Shown: positions 25,461 to 34,150, numbered from the stretch's first letter. The stretch: DNA of 64,000 bases from Alphaproteobacteria bacterium (GCA_030431825.1 JAUIIJ010000011.1:40171-104170), one strand, 5' to 3'. Notes: generated from the letters alone by a model not told the origin. Numbers and translations: made by a program.

Positions 25461-25637
25461 ATGTATATTAGTCGTCAAGTCGCCGAAGCACCGCGCACCG
25501 CCGCGCTTACAACCGAGATCTCCAAGCTGACAGGGCCCTGCATCGGCTGTACCGAATGCAATGGTCTGTGCAAGGAACTGATTGAGGCGCTGGTCCTGCC
25601 CGACATGATCCTGTCAAAGGGTCAGAAGCCGCAATAG
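25461..25637 (+). CDS. 58-residue protein with a CxxCxxCxxxC motif, function unknown
   Basis: A very small protein with four cysteines at residues 27, 30, 33 and 37 (GPCIGCTECNGLCKEL). The spacing C-x2-C-x2-C-x3-C is that of a single [4Fe-4S] ferredoxin half-motif but without the usual proline after the last cysteine. The rest is a basic/helical N-terminus and a hydrophobic IEALVLPDMIL stretch. The ATG at 25461 is preceded by GGAG (25452-25455). It stands alone after the TRAP operon and is convergent with the DUF599 gene. It could bind an iron-sulfur cluster or zinc; I cannot name it. Confidence 0.6.
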   Translation: MYISRQVAEAPRTAALTTEISKLTGPCIGCTECNGLCKELIEALVLPDMILSKGQKPQ

Positions 25638-25729
25638 GGCGACGCCCTGCGCCGACAGCCCTCTGCCACGTCAACCCTGGCTGGCATGTGTCTGACATTA
25701 CGACCAAGATTTCACTTCCAGCGGAACGG

Positions 25730-26440
25730 TTACGCTTTCTTTTCCGATGGAACACGCAAAAGCGACGCCCGCGACTCTGAGGCAAACTCGCGCCGATAGA
25801 GCACCGCTGTGGTCACGACAACCCCGATCATCAACGCCGCCGGCCCCAAGAGCCACGCCACCGACGCAAGCGCGAAATATACGGATCGCATCGCCCGGTT
25901 GTAGCTGCGCGCCGCGGTGATGTTGACATCCGCCGCCTGCTCCGCGCGCGGGTGGGTTCGCGGGTCTTCGGGATCGTTGGGCACAGACGCCATGAGAACC
26001 GCGCAATATCCGAAAAGGCGATGTGCCCAGACGAATTTGAGAAACGCATTCGCCAGCAACGCCACCACCAGCAGCACCTTGACCTCCCACACGATCGCCG
26101 GGGCATTGCCGTGCGTCAGGTCCGTCACCAGACCGGCAAGCTGATCGGTATTGCCGATCACGGCCAGCGTCCCGCCGATGGCGATCATCGACGCCGACGC
26201 AAAAAAGGCCGTGCCCTGCCGCAGGTTCCCGATCAGCTGCGCGTCGAACACCCTGGGTTCGCGCGAGATCATGTTGCGCATCCATTCCCGCCGGAAACCC
26301 ACCATCAGGACCGAGACCGATGGCTGCCCTTCGGGCGGCGACTCGATCCGCCAGCCGATCCAGACAATCGCCAGAAACAACCAGAACAGAGCGGCCAGAT
26401 CGAGCGGGGAAAACAGGGTGAGGGTCTGTAACACGGTCAT
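25730..26440 (-). CDS. DUF599 family membrane protein
   Basis: A 236-residue protein with four or so hydrophobic segments (about 10-30, 80-100, 120-145 and 195-220). The sequence FLAIVWIGWRIES, FRREWMRNMISREPRVFDAQLIGNLRQGTAFFASASM and the RSYNRAMRSVYFALASVAWLLGP segment match the DUF599 family, of unknown function. I start at MTVLQTLTLF (26440); the longer frame runs into the glcD leader. It is divergent from glcD and shares a 79-bp promoter region with it. Confidence 0.85.
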   Translation of the reverse strand: MTVLQTLTLFSPLDLAALFWLFLAIVWIGWRIESPPEGQPSVSVLMVGFRREWMRNMISREPRVFDAQLIGNLRQGTAFFASASMIAIGGTLAVIGNTDQLAGLVTDLTHGNAPAIVWEVKVLLVVALLANAFLKFVWAHRLFGYCAVLMASVPNDPEDPRTHPRAEQAADVNITAARSYNRAMRSVYFALASVAWLLGPAALMIGVVVTTAVLYRREFASESRASLLRVPSEKKA

Positions 26441-26485
26441 GATGTAACAGTAGAGCGACGGCAAAATACTTGCCAGACGCCATAA

Positions 26486-26506
26486 TTGGTAATATAAACT
26501 TACCAA
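26486..26506. promoter_or_regulatory. GntR/FadR-type palindromic operator in front of glcD
   Basis: TTGGTAA (26486-26492), seven spacer bases, TTACCAA (26500-26506) is a perfect inverted repeat. The TTGGT...ACCAA core is the half-site pattern of FadR-subfamily regulators such as GlcC and PdhR. It ends 13 bp before the glcD start chosen here, so a bound protein would block transcription or translation start. No glcC gene is visible in the window. Confidence 0.55.
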
Positions 26507-26519
26507 AATGGAGATCCGT

Positions 26520-27965
26520 ATGGAAATGCCGCCCCCCAATCCCGCCATTCTGGCGCGCAAGTCCCGTCTGATCGAACGGCTGTCCGGGGTATTGCCCGCC
26601 GATGCGCTGATCCACGAACCTGCCGAGACCCGCGCCTATGAGTGCGACGCGCTGACTGCGTATCGCTGCCCACCGATGCTGGCGGTACTGCCCTCGACCA
26701 CGCGCGAGGTGTCCGACGTCCTGCGCATTTGCCACGAGGAAGGCGTGCCGGTCGTCCCAAGGGGCGCGGGCACATCGCTGGCGGGCGGCTCGCTGCCGAC
26801 TGCGGATAGCGTGATCCTGGGTGTCGCCCGTATGAACGCGGTGCTGGAGACCGACTATGACAACCGCATCATCCGCGTGCAGTCGGGGCGCACCAACCTC
26901 TCGGTCACGGGCGCGGTCGAGGAAGAGGATTTCTTTTACGCCCCGGACCCGTCCAGCCAGTTGGCCTGCGCGATCTCGGGCAATATCGCGATGAACTCCG
27001 GCGGCGCGCATTGCCTGAAATATGGCGTGACCACCAACAACCTGCTGGGTGTTACCCTGGTGATGATGGATGGCACGGTGATCGACATCGGTGGCGCGCA
27101 TCTGGATGCCGCCGGCCTTGACCTGTTGGGCGTGATCTGCGGTTCCGAAGGACAGCTTGGCGTGGTGACCGAGGCGACGCTGCGTATCCTGCCAAAACCC
27201 GAAGGCGCGCGGCCGGTGCTGATGGGATTTGACGACAGCGAGGTCGCAGGCGCTTGTGTAAGCGACATCATCAAGGCGGGTGTTCTGCCGGTCGCGATCG
27301 AATTCATGGACCGGCTGTGCATCCGCACCAGCGATGCCTTTGCCAATGCGGGCTATCCGGATTGCGAGGCCCTGCTGATCGTCGAAGTCGAAGGGTCGGA
27401 GGCCGAGATCGACGCGCAATTGGCGCGGATCGTCGAGATCGCCCGCCGCCACAACCCCGTCGAACTGCGCGAAAGCAAATCGCCCGAGGAAAGCGCACGC
27501 ATCTGGCTCGGTCGCAAGAGCGCCTTCGGCGCAATCGGGCAGATCAACGATTACATGTGCCTTGACGGGACAATCCCGGTTTCCGCCCTGCCCGAGGTGC
27601 TGCGCCGGATCGGCGAACTCGCCCGCGACATCGGCCTGGACGTGGGCAACGTGTTTCATGCAGGCGACGGCAACATGCATCCCCTGATCCTGTTTGACGC
27701 GAACAAGCCCGGCGATCTGGAGCGCTGCGAAGCTCTTGGTGCTGAAATCCTCAAACTCTGTGTCGATGTCGGCGGTTGTCTGACCGGCGAGCACGGCGTC
27801 GGCATCGAGAAGCGGGACCTGATGCTGCACCAGTACAGTCCCGAGGATCTGGAGGCACAGATGGCAGTCAAGGATGTGTTTGACCCGGCATGGTTGCTCA
27901 ATCCCGCCAAGGTCTTTCCACTGTCGCAATCCCAGGCCCGCCGCACCGCCGCCACCGCCGCGTGA
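26520..27965 (+). CDS. glcD: Glycolate oxidase FAD-linked subunit GlcD
   Basis: GlcD is the FAD-binding catalytic subunit of glycolate oxidase (glycolate to glyoxylate). The protein has 481 residues. The FAD_binding_4 domain shows VVPRGAGTSLAGGSLP, YAPDPSSQLACAISGNIAMNSGGAHCLKYG and GSEGQLGVVTEATLRI. The C-terminal FAD-oxidase domain carries FHAGDGNMHP and GGCLTGEHGVGIEKR. I prefer the ATG at 26520, with GGAG 7 bp upstream, over the ATG at 26508, which abuts the operator. It is first in glcDEF. Confidence 0.95.
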   Translation: MEMPPPNPAILARKSRLIERLSGVLPADALIHEPAETRAYECDALTAYRCPPMLAVLPSTTREVSDVLRICHEEGVPVVPRGAGTSLAGGSLPTADSVILGVARMNAVLETDYDNRIIRVQSGRTNLSVTGAVEEEDFFYAPDPSSQLACAISGNIAMNSGGAHCLKYGVTTNNLLGVTLVMMDGTVIDIGGAHLDAAGLDLLGVICGSEGQLGVVTEATLRILPKPEGARPVLMGFDDSEVAGACVSDIIKAGVLPVAIEFMDRLCIRTSDAFANAGYPDCEALLIVEVEGSEAEIDAQLARIVEIARRHNPVELRESKSPEESARIWLGRKSAFGAIGQINDYMCLDGTIPVSALPEVLRRIGELARDIGLDVGNVFHAGDGNMHPLILFDANKPGDLERCEALGAEILKLCVDVGGCLTGEHGVGIEKRDLMLHQYSPEDLEAQMAVKDVFDPAWLLNPAKVFPLSQSQARRTAATAA

Positions 27966-28016
27966 GCGGTCCGGCATCACCATATCCCCCGTCGAAACGA
28001 CCAGGACAGAACCATC

Positions 28017-29135
28017 ATGACACCCCTAGAAACCGAGGCCGATCTGGCCGGTCTGATCGCTGGCGCGCGAGACCCTCTGGCCATACGGGGCGGTGGCACA
28101 CGTGGTCTGCGCCCCCAGGGTGAGGCGCTCGAAACTTCCGGGCTGACCGGTATCGATCTGTACGAACCCGGCGCGCTGACGCTCGTCGCCGCGGCGGGCA
28201 CACCGGTCGGCGACCTTCAACGCCTGCTAGCCACCGAAAATCAGCGGCTCGCGTTCGAGCCGATGGACCACCGCCCGCTACTGGGCACCACGGGCGAGCC
28301 GACCATCGGCGGCGTCGTGGCCGGCAACATTTCCGGACCGCGACGGGTTCAGGCCGGCGCCTGCCGCGATTTCCTGCTCGGTGTGCGTTATATCGACGGC
28401 ACCGGGACCGTCATCAAGAACGGTGGCCGCGTCATGAAGAACGTGACCGGATACGATCTGGTCAAGCTGATGGCCGGCAGTTGGGGGACGCTTGGGGTGT
28501 TGACCCAAGTGTCTCTCAAGGTGCTGCCGCGCGCGGAAACACAGGCAACCGTGGTGGTCTCCGATACCAGGCTGGCCGGGGCCGTCCGCGCCATGTCTGC
28601 AGCCCTCGGTTCGCCCTACGAAGTATCGGGCGCCGCCTTTGATCCGGCAGCGGATTCGGTTTTCATCCGCATCGAGGGTTTTGTCGATTCGGTCGCCTAC
28701 CGGCTGGGCCGCCTTACCGACCTGCTGAGCGGTCACGGTACGGTCACTGCCATCGAAGACACCGATGCCTCGGACACCCTGTGGAAACGCATCCGCGACG
28801 TCGAGCCGTTTGCGGATGCGCCCGGCGACGTCTGGCGGCTCTCGGTCAAACCCTCCGATGCGCCGGAAATTTGCGGCAGGCTCGATGCCGAAGGCGTGTT
28901 GCTGGACTGGGGCGGCGGGCTGATCTGGGCGCGCGTTCCCTCGGCAACCGATCTGCGCGGACGCCTCGGCGCATTTGGCGGCCATGCCACGTTGGTCCGC
29001 GCCGATGCCGAAACCCGCGCGGCCCTGGGCATGTTCCAGCCGGAATCCGCCCCGATCCAGGACATCAGCGCCCGGTTGCGCGCCCGCTTCGACCCGCGTG
29101 GCATTTTCAATCGCGGCCTGATGGGGAGAACCTGA
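28017..29135 (+). CDS. glcE: Glycolate oxidase FAD-binding subunit GlcE
   Basis: A 372-residue second flavin subunit of glycolate oxidase. It has a shortened FAD_binding_4 domain (IRGGGTRGLRPQ, MDHRPLLGTTGEPTIGGVVAGNISGPRR, NGGRVMKNVTGYDLVKLMAGSWGTLGVLTQVSLKVLP), where KNVTGYDL is characteristic of GlcE. It lies 51 bp after glcD and 3 bp before glcF, consistent with one operon and a GlcDEF complex. Confidence 0.95.
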   Translation: MTPLETEADLAGLIAGARDPLAIRGGGTRGLRPQGEALETSGLTGIDLYEPGALTLVAAAGTPVGDLQRLLATENQRLAFEPMDHRPLLGTTGEPTIGGVVAGNISGPRRVQAGACRDFLLGVRYIDGTGTVIKNGGRVMKNVTGYDLVKLMAGSWGTLGVLTQVSLKVLPRAETQATVVVSDTRLAGAVRAMSAALGSPYEVSGAAFDPAADSVFIRIEGFVDSVAYRLGRLTDLLSGHGTVTAIEDTDASDTLWKRIRDVEPFADAPGDVWRLSVKPSDAPEICGRLDAEGVLLDWGGGLIWARVPSATDLRGRLGAFGGHATLVRADAETRAALGMFQPESAPIQDISARLRARFDPRGIFNRGLMGRT

Positions 29136-29138
29136 GCC

Positions 29139-30461
29139 ATGCAAACGACATTCACCCCCACCCAGCTTCGCGATCCCGCGATCCAGCGCAGCAACGAAAT
29201 CCTGCGATCCTGTGTGCATTGCGGATTCTGTACCGCGACCTGCCCGACCTACCAGGTGCTGGGTGACGAACTCGACAGCCCGCGCGGACGGATTTACCAG
29301 ATCAAGGACATGCTGGAAAACGAGCGCGTGCCCGACGAACGCACGGTGCTGCATATCGATCGCTGCCTGAGTTGCCTTGCCTGCATGACGACATGCCCGT
29401 CAGGCGTTCACTACATGCATCTGGTCGACCATGCCCGCGCCTATATCGAGCAACGTTACAAGCGCCCGTTCAGCGACCGGGCCCTGCGCTGGATACTCGC
29501 CCGTATCCTGCCCTACCCGACACGGTTCCGCCTGGCATTGCTCGGGGCCAGGATCGGTCGGCCTTTCACCCGTTTGATGCCCGACGCACGGCTGCGCGCG
29601 ATGATCGCGATGGCCCCCCGGACAATCCCGCCCGTCAGCCGCAACGACGATCCGCAGAGCTTTGCTCCGACCGCCCCCCGACGCATGCGGGTGGCGCTGA
29701 TGACCGGATGTGCGCAAAAGGCGCTGAACACGGATATCAATGATGCGACCATTCGCATACTGCGCCGCTTTGGCTGCGAAGTGGTCGTCGCACGCGGCGC
29801 CGGCTGTTGCGGGGCGCTGACGCATCACATGGGCAAGACCGATGAAAGCCATGCCGCCGCCGCCAGGAACATTCGCGCCTGGGTGGCCGAGATGGAGGGC
29901 GACGGGCTGGATGCCATCGTGATCAACACCTCGGGCTGCGGCACCACGGTCAAGGATTACGGCCACATGTTCCGCAATGATCCCCTCGCCGCGGATGCTG
30001 CGCGGGTGTCTGAGATTGCAATGGACGTGAGCGAGATTCTCACCCGGCTCGAACTGCCCGAAGCAGCACCCAGGAATACGGTCGTCGCCTACCACGCGGC
30101 CTGTTCTCTGCAACATGGGCAGCAGATCAGGACCCACCCCAAGACCCTGCTGAAACGCGCGGGCTTTACCGTTGTCGAACCTGCCGACAGCCACTTGTGC
30201 TGCGGGTCGGCCGGCACCTACAACCTGATGCAGCCCGAGATTTCGGCCGAACTCAAGACACGCAAACTGCGCACGCTCAAGGCGAAATCGCCCGACATCA
30301 TCGCCGCAGGCAACATCGGCTGCATGATGCAGCTCGGCTCGGGCGCGGACGTGCCCGTCGTGCATACGGTCGAACTGCTCGACTGGGCGACAGGGGGGCC
30401 ACGGCCACCGGCCCTGTCGGCACAGGGTCGGGGCGAGATGTCGGTGCCGGTCCTCAGGTAA
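29139..30461 (+). CDS. glcF: Glycolate oxidase iron-sulfur subunit GlcF
   Basis: A 440-residue protein that carries electrons from GlcDE to the respiratory chain. Two [4Fe-4S] ferredoxin motifs are clear near residues 26-36 (CVHCGFCTATCP) and 76-86 (CLSCLACMTTCP). Two CCG-type domains follow (GAGCCGALTHHMGKTD and SHLCCGSAGTYNLMQPE), which bind further iron-sulfur or quinone-interacting groups. Last gene of glcDEF; no glyoxylate-utilising gene follows, so the operon is minimal. Confidence 0.96.
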   Translation: MQTTFTPTQLRDPAIQRSNEILRSCVHCGFCTATCPTYQVLGDELDSPRGRIYQIKDMLENERVPDERTVLHIDRCLSCLACMTTCPSGVHYMHLVDHARAYIEQRYKRPFSDRALRWILARILPYPTRFRLALLGARIGRPFTRLMPDARLRAMIAMAPRTIPPVSRNDDPQSFAPTAPRRMRVALMTGCAQKALNTDINDATIRILRRFGCEVVVARGAGCCGALTHHMGKTDESHAAAARNIRAWVAEMEGDGLDAIVINTSGCGTTVKDYGHMFRNDPLAADAARVSEIAMDVSEILTRLELPEAAPRNTVVAYHAACSLQHGQQIRTHPKTLLKRAGFTVVEPADSHLCCGSAGTYNLMQPEISAELKTRKLRTLKAKSPDIIAAGNIGCMMQLGSGADVPVVHTVELLDWATGGPRPPALSAQGRGEMSVPVLR

Positions 30462-30532
30462 GGCTTGCAGGCGCCCGGGTTTCGCCGCAACATTTGTATA
30501 TCCTTTGTCCTGATCCTTGCGGGGGTGGTTGC

Positions 30533-31345
30533 GTGCGTCACTGGTTGTTCTGCCTGATGGTCCTGTTGTGCCCGGTTACGGTCGCGGCACAGGACAGCGC
30601 GCTCAAACGTCTGGAAACCACCGATTCCGGCCGCCAATGGGATGCGGTGGGGCGGCTCGACATCAATGGCGCCGGGTTTTGCACCGGGGCGTTGATCGCG
30701 CCTGACCTCGTGCTCACGGCGGCGCATTGCATGTTCGACAAACCGACGAAAACACGACTCGATCCGGGATCTTTCGAATTCCTCGCCGGCTGGCGCAACG
30801 GGCGTGCCTCGGCCTATCGGCAGGTGCGACGCGCGGTTGTTCATCCCGACTATGTGTTCGACCAGAACGTGACATCAACCCGCGTTCGCAACGACCTGGC
30901 ACTGCTGGAACTGCAGCAACCCATCCGCAACACCACGGTCGTTCCGTTCGATACCTCCGATCACCCGCGACGCGGTGATGAGGTTGGCGTGGTATCCTAT
31001 GCGCTCGACCGCGCCGACGCGCCCTCCCTGCAAGAGGTGTGCAAGGTGATGGCGCGGCAGGACGGTATGCTGATCATGTCCTGCGATGTCGATCATGGCT
31101 CGTCCGGCGCACCGATCTTTGCCTTTGCCGACGGGAAACCCCGGATCGTTTCGGTGGTCTCCGCCAAGGCCGAGGTCAAGGGACAGCGGGTAGCGCTTGG
31201 CACCGATCTCGCGGAACCGCTGGCGCATCTGAAATCGCAGCTTGAAAACGGCGGCGGCTTTTCCATGCCCGTCGCGCCCAGAACCAACCGCATAACGGTG
31301 GGCGGCGCGCGTCGCGACATCGGCGCCAAATTCGTAAGCCCGTGA
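30533..31345 (+). CDS. Exported trypsin-like serine protease, copy 1
   Basis: A 270-residue protein starting at GTG with a signal peptide (residues 1-18, ending VAA). It is a chymotrypsin-fold (S1) protease with the full triad: H in LTAAHCMF, D in RNDLALLEL and S in DHGSSGAPIF. The SSGAP form instead of GDSGGP is usual for bacterial V8/trypsin-like exported proteases. There is a C-terminal tail of about 40 residues. It overlaps the next, related gene by 4 bp (GTGA), so the pair is co-translated. Substrate unknown. Confidence 0.88.
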   Translation: MRHWLFCLMVLLCPVTVAAQDSALKRLETTDSGRQWDAVGRLDINGAGFCTGALIAPDLVLTAAHCMFDKPTKTRLDPGSFEFLAGWRNGRASAYRQVRRAVVHPDYVFDQNVTSTRVRNDLALLELQQPIRNTTVVPFDTSDHPRRGDEVGVVSYALDRADAPSLQEVCKVMARQDGMLIMSCDVDHGSSGAPIFAFADGKPRIVSVVSAKAEVKGQRVALGTDLAEPLAHLKSQLENGGGFSMPVAPRTNRITVGGARRDIGAKFVSP

Positions 31346-32163
31346 TCGCCCGTGTCCGATACCTGTGCCTCATGGCGGTCCTGGGATCGCTGCTGTCGCC
31401 CACATCCGGCACGGCGCAATCGACGGGGCTGGCCCGGCTGAGCGACCGGGACGATCTTCTGGGATGGGAGGCCGTTGGTCGGCTGGATATAGATGGCCGG
31501 GGCTATTGCAGCGGAACGCTGATCGCCAAGTCCCTCGTGCTGACGGCGGCACATTGCGTCTTTGACAAGCAAAGCAAGCAATTGCGCGATCCCCGGGTCC
31601 TGACGTTTCGTGCGGGGCTGCGCGATGGCGTGGCCATTGCCGAGCGCGGTGTGGCCCGGATTGCAGTGCCTGAAGGCTACGTGCCGGGATCCACAGAATG
31701 GCTCGACCGCGTCCGCCACGACATCGCCCTGCTGGAGCTGGAGAAACCGATTGTCAGCAGCGACGCGGATCCTTTCGTGCTGCATTCCGGCCAGCGCGTC
31801 GGCACCGCGGTCAGTGTCACGTCCTACGGGGAGGGCAGGTCAGAAGCCTTGTCACGGCAGCGGCGCTGCAACATCCTGGCAATCGTCGATGATGTGATGG
31901 CGTTTGATTGCGACGTCACCTTCGGCTCGTCCGGGGCACCGGTTTTTGCCAAGGTCGGTTCGCGGGGGCGCATCGTTTCCGTCATCTCGGGGGGCGGCAT
32001 GTTCGAAGGGCAACCGGTCGCATTGGGGCCGAGCCTGACCAGCATCGTCAAACGTCTCAAGGCACAGTTGCGCAATACACCCCGCCCCGTTCCGGATCGC
32101 ATTCGCCGGCTGCCGGCCGGCGAGCGCAATCAATCGAACGGAGCAAAATTTATCCGCAACTGA
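31342..32163 (+). CDS. Exported trypsin-like serine protease, copy 2
   Basis: A 273-residue paralogue of the preceding protein, also GTG-started, with a signal peptide (residues 1-25). The triad is intact: H in LTAAHCVF, D in RHDIALLEL and S in TFGSSGAPVF. Both copies share the WDAVGRLDI/WEAVGRLDI entry and end in GAKFVSP/GAKFIRN, so they look like a tandem duplication that has since diverged. Both should act in the periplasm or outside the cell. Confidence 0.88.
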   Translation: MIARVRYLCLMAVLGSLLSPTSGTAQSTGLARLSDRDDLLGWEAVGRLDIDGRGYCSGTLIAKSLVLTAAHCVFDKQSKQLRDPRVLTFRAGLRDGVAIAERGVARIAVPEGYVPGSTEWLDRVRHDIALLELEKPIVSSDADPFVLHSGQRVGTAVSVTSYGEGRSEALSRQRRCNILAIVDDVMAFDCDVTFGSSGAPVFAKVGSRGRIVSVISGGGMFEGQPVALGPSLTSIVKRLKAQLRNTPRPVPDRIRRLPAGERNQSNGAKFIRN

Positions 32164-32167
32164 GGGT

Positions 32168-32195
32168 CTTGAAACCGCGTTAGCACGCCCCACAT
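32168..32195 (+). promoter_or_regulatory. Heat-shock (sigma-32 / RpoH type) promoter of hsp20
   Basis: CTTGAAA (32168-32174), 13 bases, CCCCACAT (32188-32195) matches the RpoH consensus CTTGAAA-N11-16-CCCCATNT with one mismatch. It lies 107 bp upstream of the small heat-shock gene, exactly where such a promoter is expected. Confidence 0.75.
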
Positions 32196-32301
32196 CTCTT
32201 TCATCGGAACGCCATACCGGGTTCCGGACTGCAATACTGCAATCGGGTTCGTCCAGGACGGAGGACCCTACTGAAATCGCTCGATGAATGAGGATATCAC
32301 A

Positions 32302-32775
32302 ATGCGTAACTTTGATTTTGCACCGCTGCACCGCGCCACCGTGGGTTTTGACCAGATCGCCGATCTGATGGACCGTGTCATGACCAACGATGTCGGCCAA
32401 TCCAGCTACCCCCCCTACAACATCGAAAAGACCGCCGCCGATTCCTATCGGATCTCGATCGCGGTTGCCGGGTTCTCGGACAGCGATCTGAGCGTCGATG
32501 TGAAGGAAAACGCGCTTGTCGTGGCCGCCCGCAAGGCGGAGGAAGACACCGAGCGCACCTATCTGCACCGTGGCATTGCGACCCGTGCGTTCGAACGCCG
32601 GTTCCACCTGGCCGAGCATGTGCGCGTGACCGGCGCCAGCCACGCCGATGGCATGCTGCATATCGACCTGACCCGCGAAATTCCCGAAGCGCTCAAACCG
32701 CGCCGCATCGAGATTACCAGCGTCAGCGGCAAACCGGTTGAAACCGACGTGGTCGACGCCAAGGCCGTGAACTGA
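32302..32775 (+). CDS. Small heat-shock protein, Hsp20/IbpA family
   Basis: A 157-residue alpha-crystallin-type chaperone that holds unfolding proteins. An IbpA-like N-terminus (FDFAPLHRATVGFDQIADLMDRV) is followed by the alpha-crystallin domain (YPPYNIEKTAADSYRISIAVAGFSDSDLSV, LHRGIATRAFERRFHLAEHVRV, and DGMLHIDL) and a C-terminal tail. I start at MRNFDF (32302), with AGGAT upstream; an ATG 18 bp earlier lacks a better site. It has its own heat-shock promoter and a terminator behind it. Confidence 0.95.
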   Translation: MRNFDFAPLHRATVGFDQIADLMDRVMTNDVGQSSYPPYNIEKTAADSYRISIAVAGFSDSDLSVDVKENALVVAARKAEEDTERTYLHRGIATRAFERRFHLAEHVRVTGASHADGMLHIDLTREIPEALKPRRIEITSVSGKPVETDVVDAKAVN

Positions 32776-32809
32776 TCGTCCTTCTGACTTCCCTCGGTTA
32801 GACGATTGG

Positions 32810-32840
32810 CCCCGCATCTGGTCAGACAGGTGCGGGGTTT
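32810..32840 (+). terminator. Intrinsic terminator of hsp20
   Basis: CCCCGCATCTG (32810-32820) pairs with CAGGTGCGGGG (32827-32837) with one mismatch, around a short GTCAGA loop, followed by TTT. It lies 35 bp after the hsp20 stop and just before the convergent P450 gene ends, so it may serve both directions. Confidence 0.8.
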
Positions 32841-32852
32841 CCTGTTGCTACA

Positions 32853-34064
32853 TCAGAGCAGCACCCGCATATCGCTCAGGCTGCGTACAGCACCATAGCC
32901 GCGCAGGGTGATCGGCGGGCCATCCAGCCGCATATCCGGTACCAGCCGCGCCAACGCCTTGAGCGCCTCTTCCAGTTCGACCCGCGCAAGCGCTTCGCCA
33001 AGACACCGATGCGGCCCACCGCCAAAAACCGGATGCAAACGCGGGTGGTCGCTTCGGGTAATGTCGAAACTGTCCGGATGCGCGTACACGTCGGGATCGC
33101 GAAGGGCGGTCAGCATCGACACCGCAACAAAACTGCCCTTGGGAATGAGAATACCCTCGATCTCGCGTACTTCGAGCGTGATGCGGGGCAAGGATCCGAT
33201 CATCGGATCATATCGCAGCCCTTCCAGAACCGCAGGCGCGGCCCAACGCTCGGGATCCTGCACCAGCAACGCCCACTGCTCGGGATGCAGGAGCAATTGC
33301 GACACCGTCGAGGCCAGCGCACCACGCGTCGTGTCGGAACCGGCCAGCACCAGCGCCGCAAGCTGAGCGCGTATTTCGTCTTCGCTCAGCGGACCATCCG
33401 CGACCCGGTCGAGATAGGTACTCAGGAAATCCGCCTCGGGGCTCGCGCGTCGCTGTTCGATCAGCCCGGCGACGTAACTGTCCAGTTCGGCCATGTCCAT
33501 GTCGGACTCGGCCCGGACCTCGTCGGAACAATGCGAGAGCCCGCGGATCGCGGAATAGACATGGCGCGCGAATGCGCGTGTGTCGGCTTCGGGCGCCCCG
33601 ATCAGCGCAGCGATGACCTGCGCGGGATAGGGCCCGGCGATGCGCTCGATAAAATCAACCGACCCCGCGCCTCGCAACGGCGCGATCAGCGATGTGATCC
33701 TGGCTGCGATGGCCGGGCGCATTTCGGAGATCACCCTGGTCGCAAAGCTGCGAACGAGCGGCCCGCGCCGGTTGCGATGGACCTGGCCGTTGGAAAACAG
33801 CAGGGCGTTGCGCTGAAATTCGAACATCGGCCCCTCGCGGACCCCTGAAATGAACATCCCCTCCAGTTCGAGCTGACGGGTCCATCTGTCGTCGTTGATC
33901 ATGTCCATGTTGGCGAGCGAGAACCCGGATATGATCCCCAGCCGGTTGCGCGCCAATGGCCCCTGTGCCCAGGCGGCAGCCATATAATCATGATCGGTCT
34001 GGCCTTCGACATATGCGGGAAAATCGGGGATGTCGCGTAGGTTTCCGGGCATCGGGTGCCTCAA
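32853..34064 (-). CDS. Cytochrome P450
   Basis: A 403-residue soluble bacterial P450. The I-helix oxygen-binding motif AGSDTTRG, the ExxR motif (EGLR) and the haem loop FGGGPHRCLGEALAR with the cysteine ligand are all present, so it should be an active monooxygenase. The class and substrate are unknown. No ferredoxin or ferredoxin reductase gene is adjacent, so it must draw electrons from elsewhere. It is convergent with hsp20, and an apparent terminator of the next minus-strand gene lies just upstream. Confidence 0.95.
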   Translation of the reverse strand: MRHPMPGNLRDIPDFPAYVEGQTDHDYMAAAWAQGPLARNRLGIISGFSLANMDMINDDRWTRQLELEGMFISGVREGPMFEFQRNALLFSNGQVHRNRRGPLVRSFATRVISEMRPAIAARITSLIAPLRGAGSVDFIERIAGPYPAQVIAALIGAPEADTRAFARHVYSAIRGLSHCSDEVRAESDMDMAELDSYVAGLIEQRRASPEADFLSTYLDRVADGPLSEDEIRAQLAALVLAGSDTTRGALASTVSQLLLHPEQWALLVQDPERWAAPAVLEGLRYDPMIGSLPRITLEVREIEGILIPKGSFVAVSMLTALRDPDVYAHPDSFDITRSDHPRLHPVFGGGPHRCLGEALARVELEEALKALARLVPDMRLDGPPITLRGYGAVRSLSDMRVLL

Positions 34065-34113
34065 GATTTACTGCAGATCGGCAACAGTCTAGCCGAATTG
34101 CCGCAAAATGCAG

Positions 34114-34144
34114 CCCCGACCCGACGTCAGCGGCCGGGTCGGGG
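34114..34144 (-). terminator. Terminator of the vWA protein gene
   Basis: A perfect 10-bp inverted repeat (CCCCGACCCG at 34114-34123 and CGGGTCGGGG at 34135-34144), 6 bp downstream of the stop of the minus-strand vWA gene. On that strand it is followed by CTGCATTTTG, a weak T-run. Confidence 0.65.
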
Positions 34145-34150
34145 TGTGGT

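Noticed and set aside
25698..27983. A 761-codon minus-strand frame across DUF599 and glcD
   Set aside because: It is a different reading of the DUF599 strand and antisense to glcD; no family features, and the real DUF599 frame is evident.
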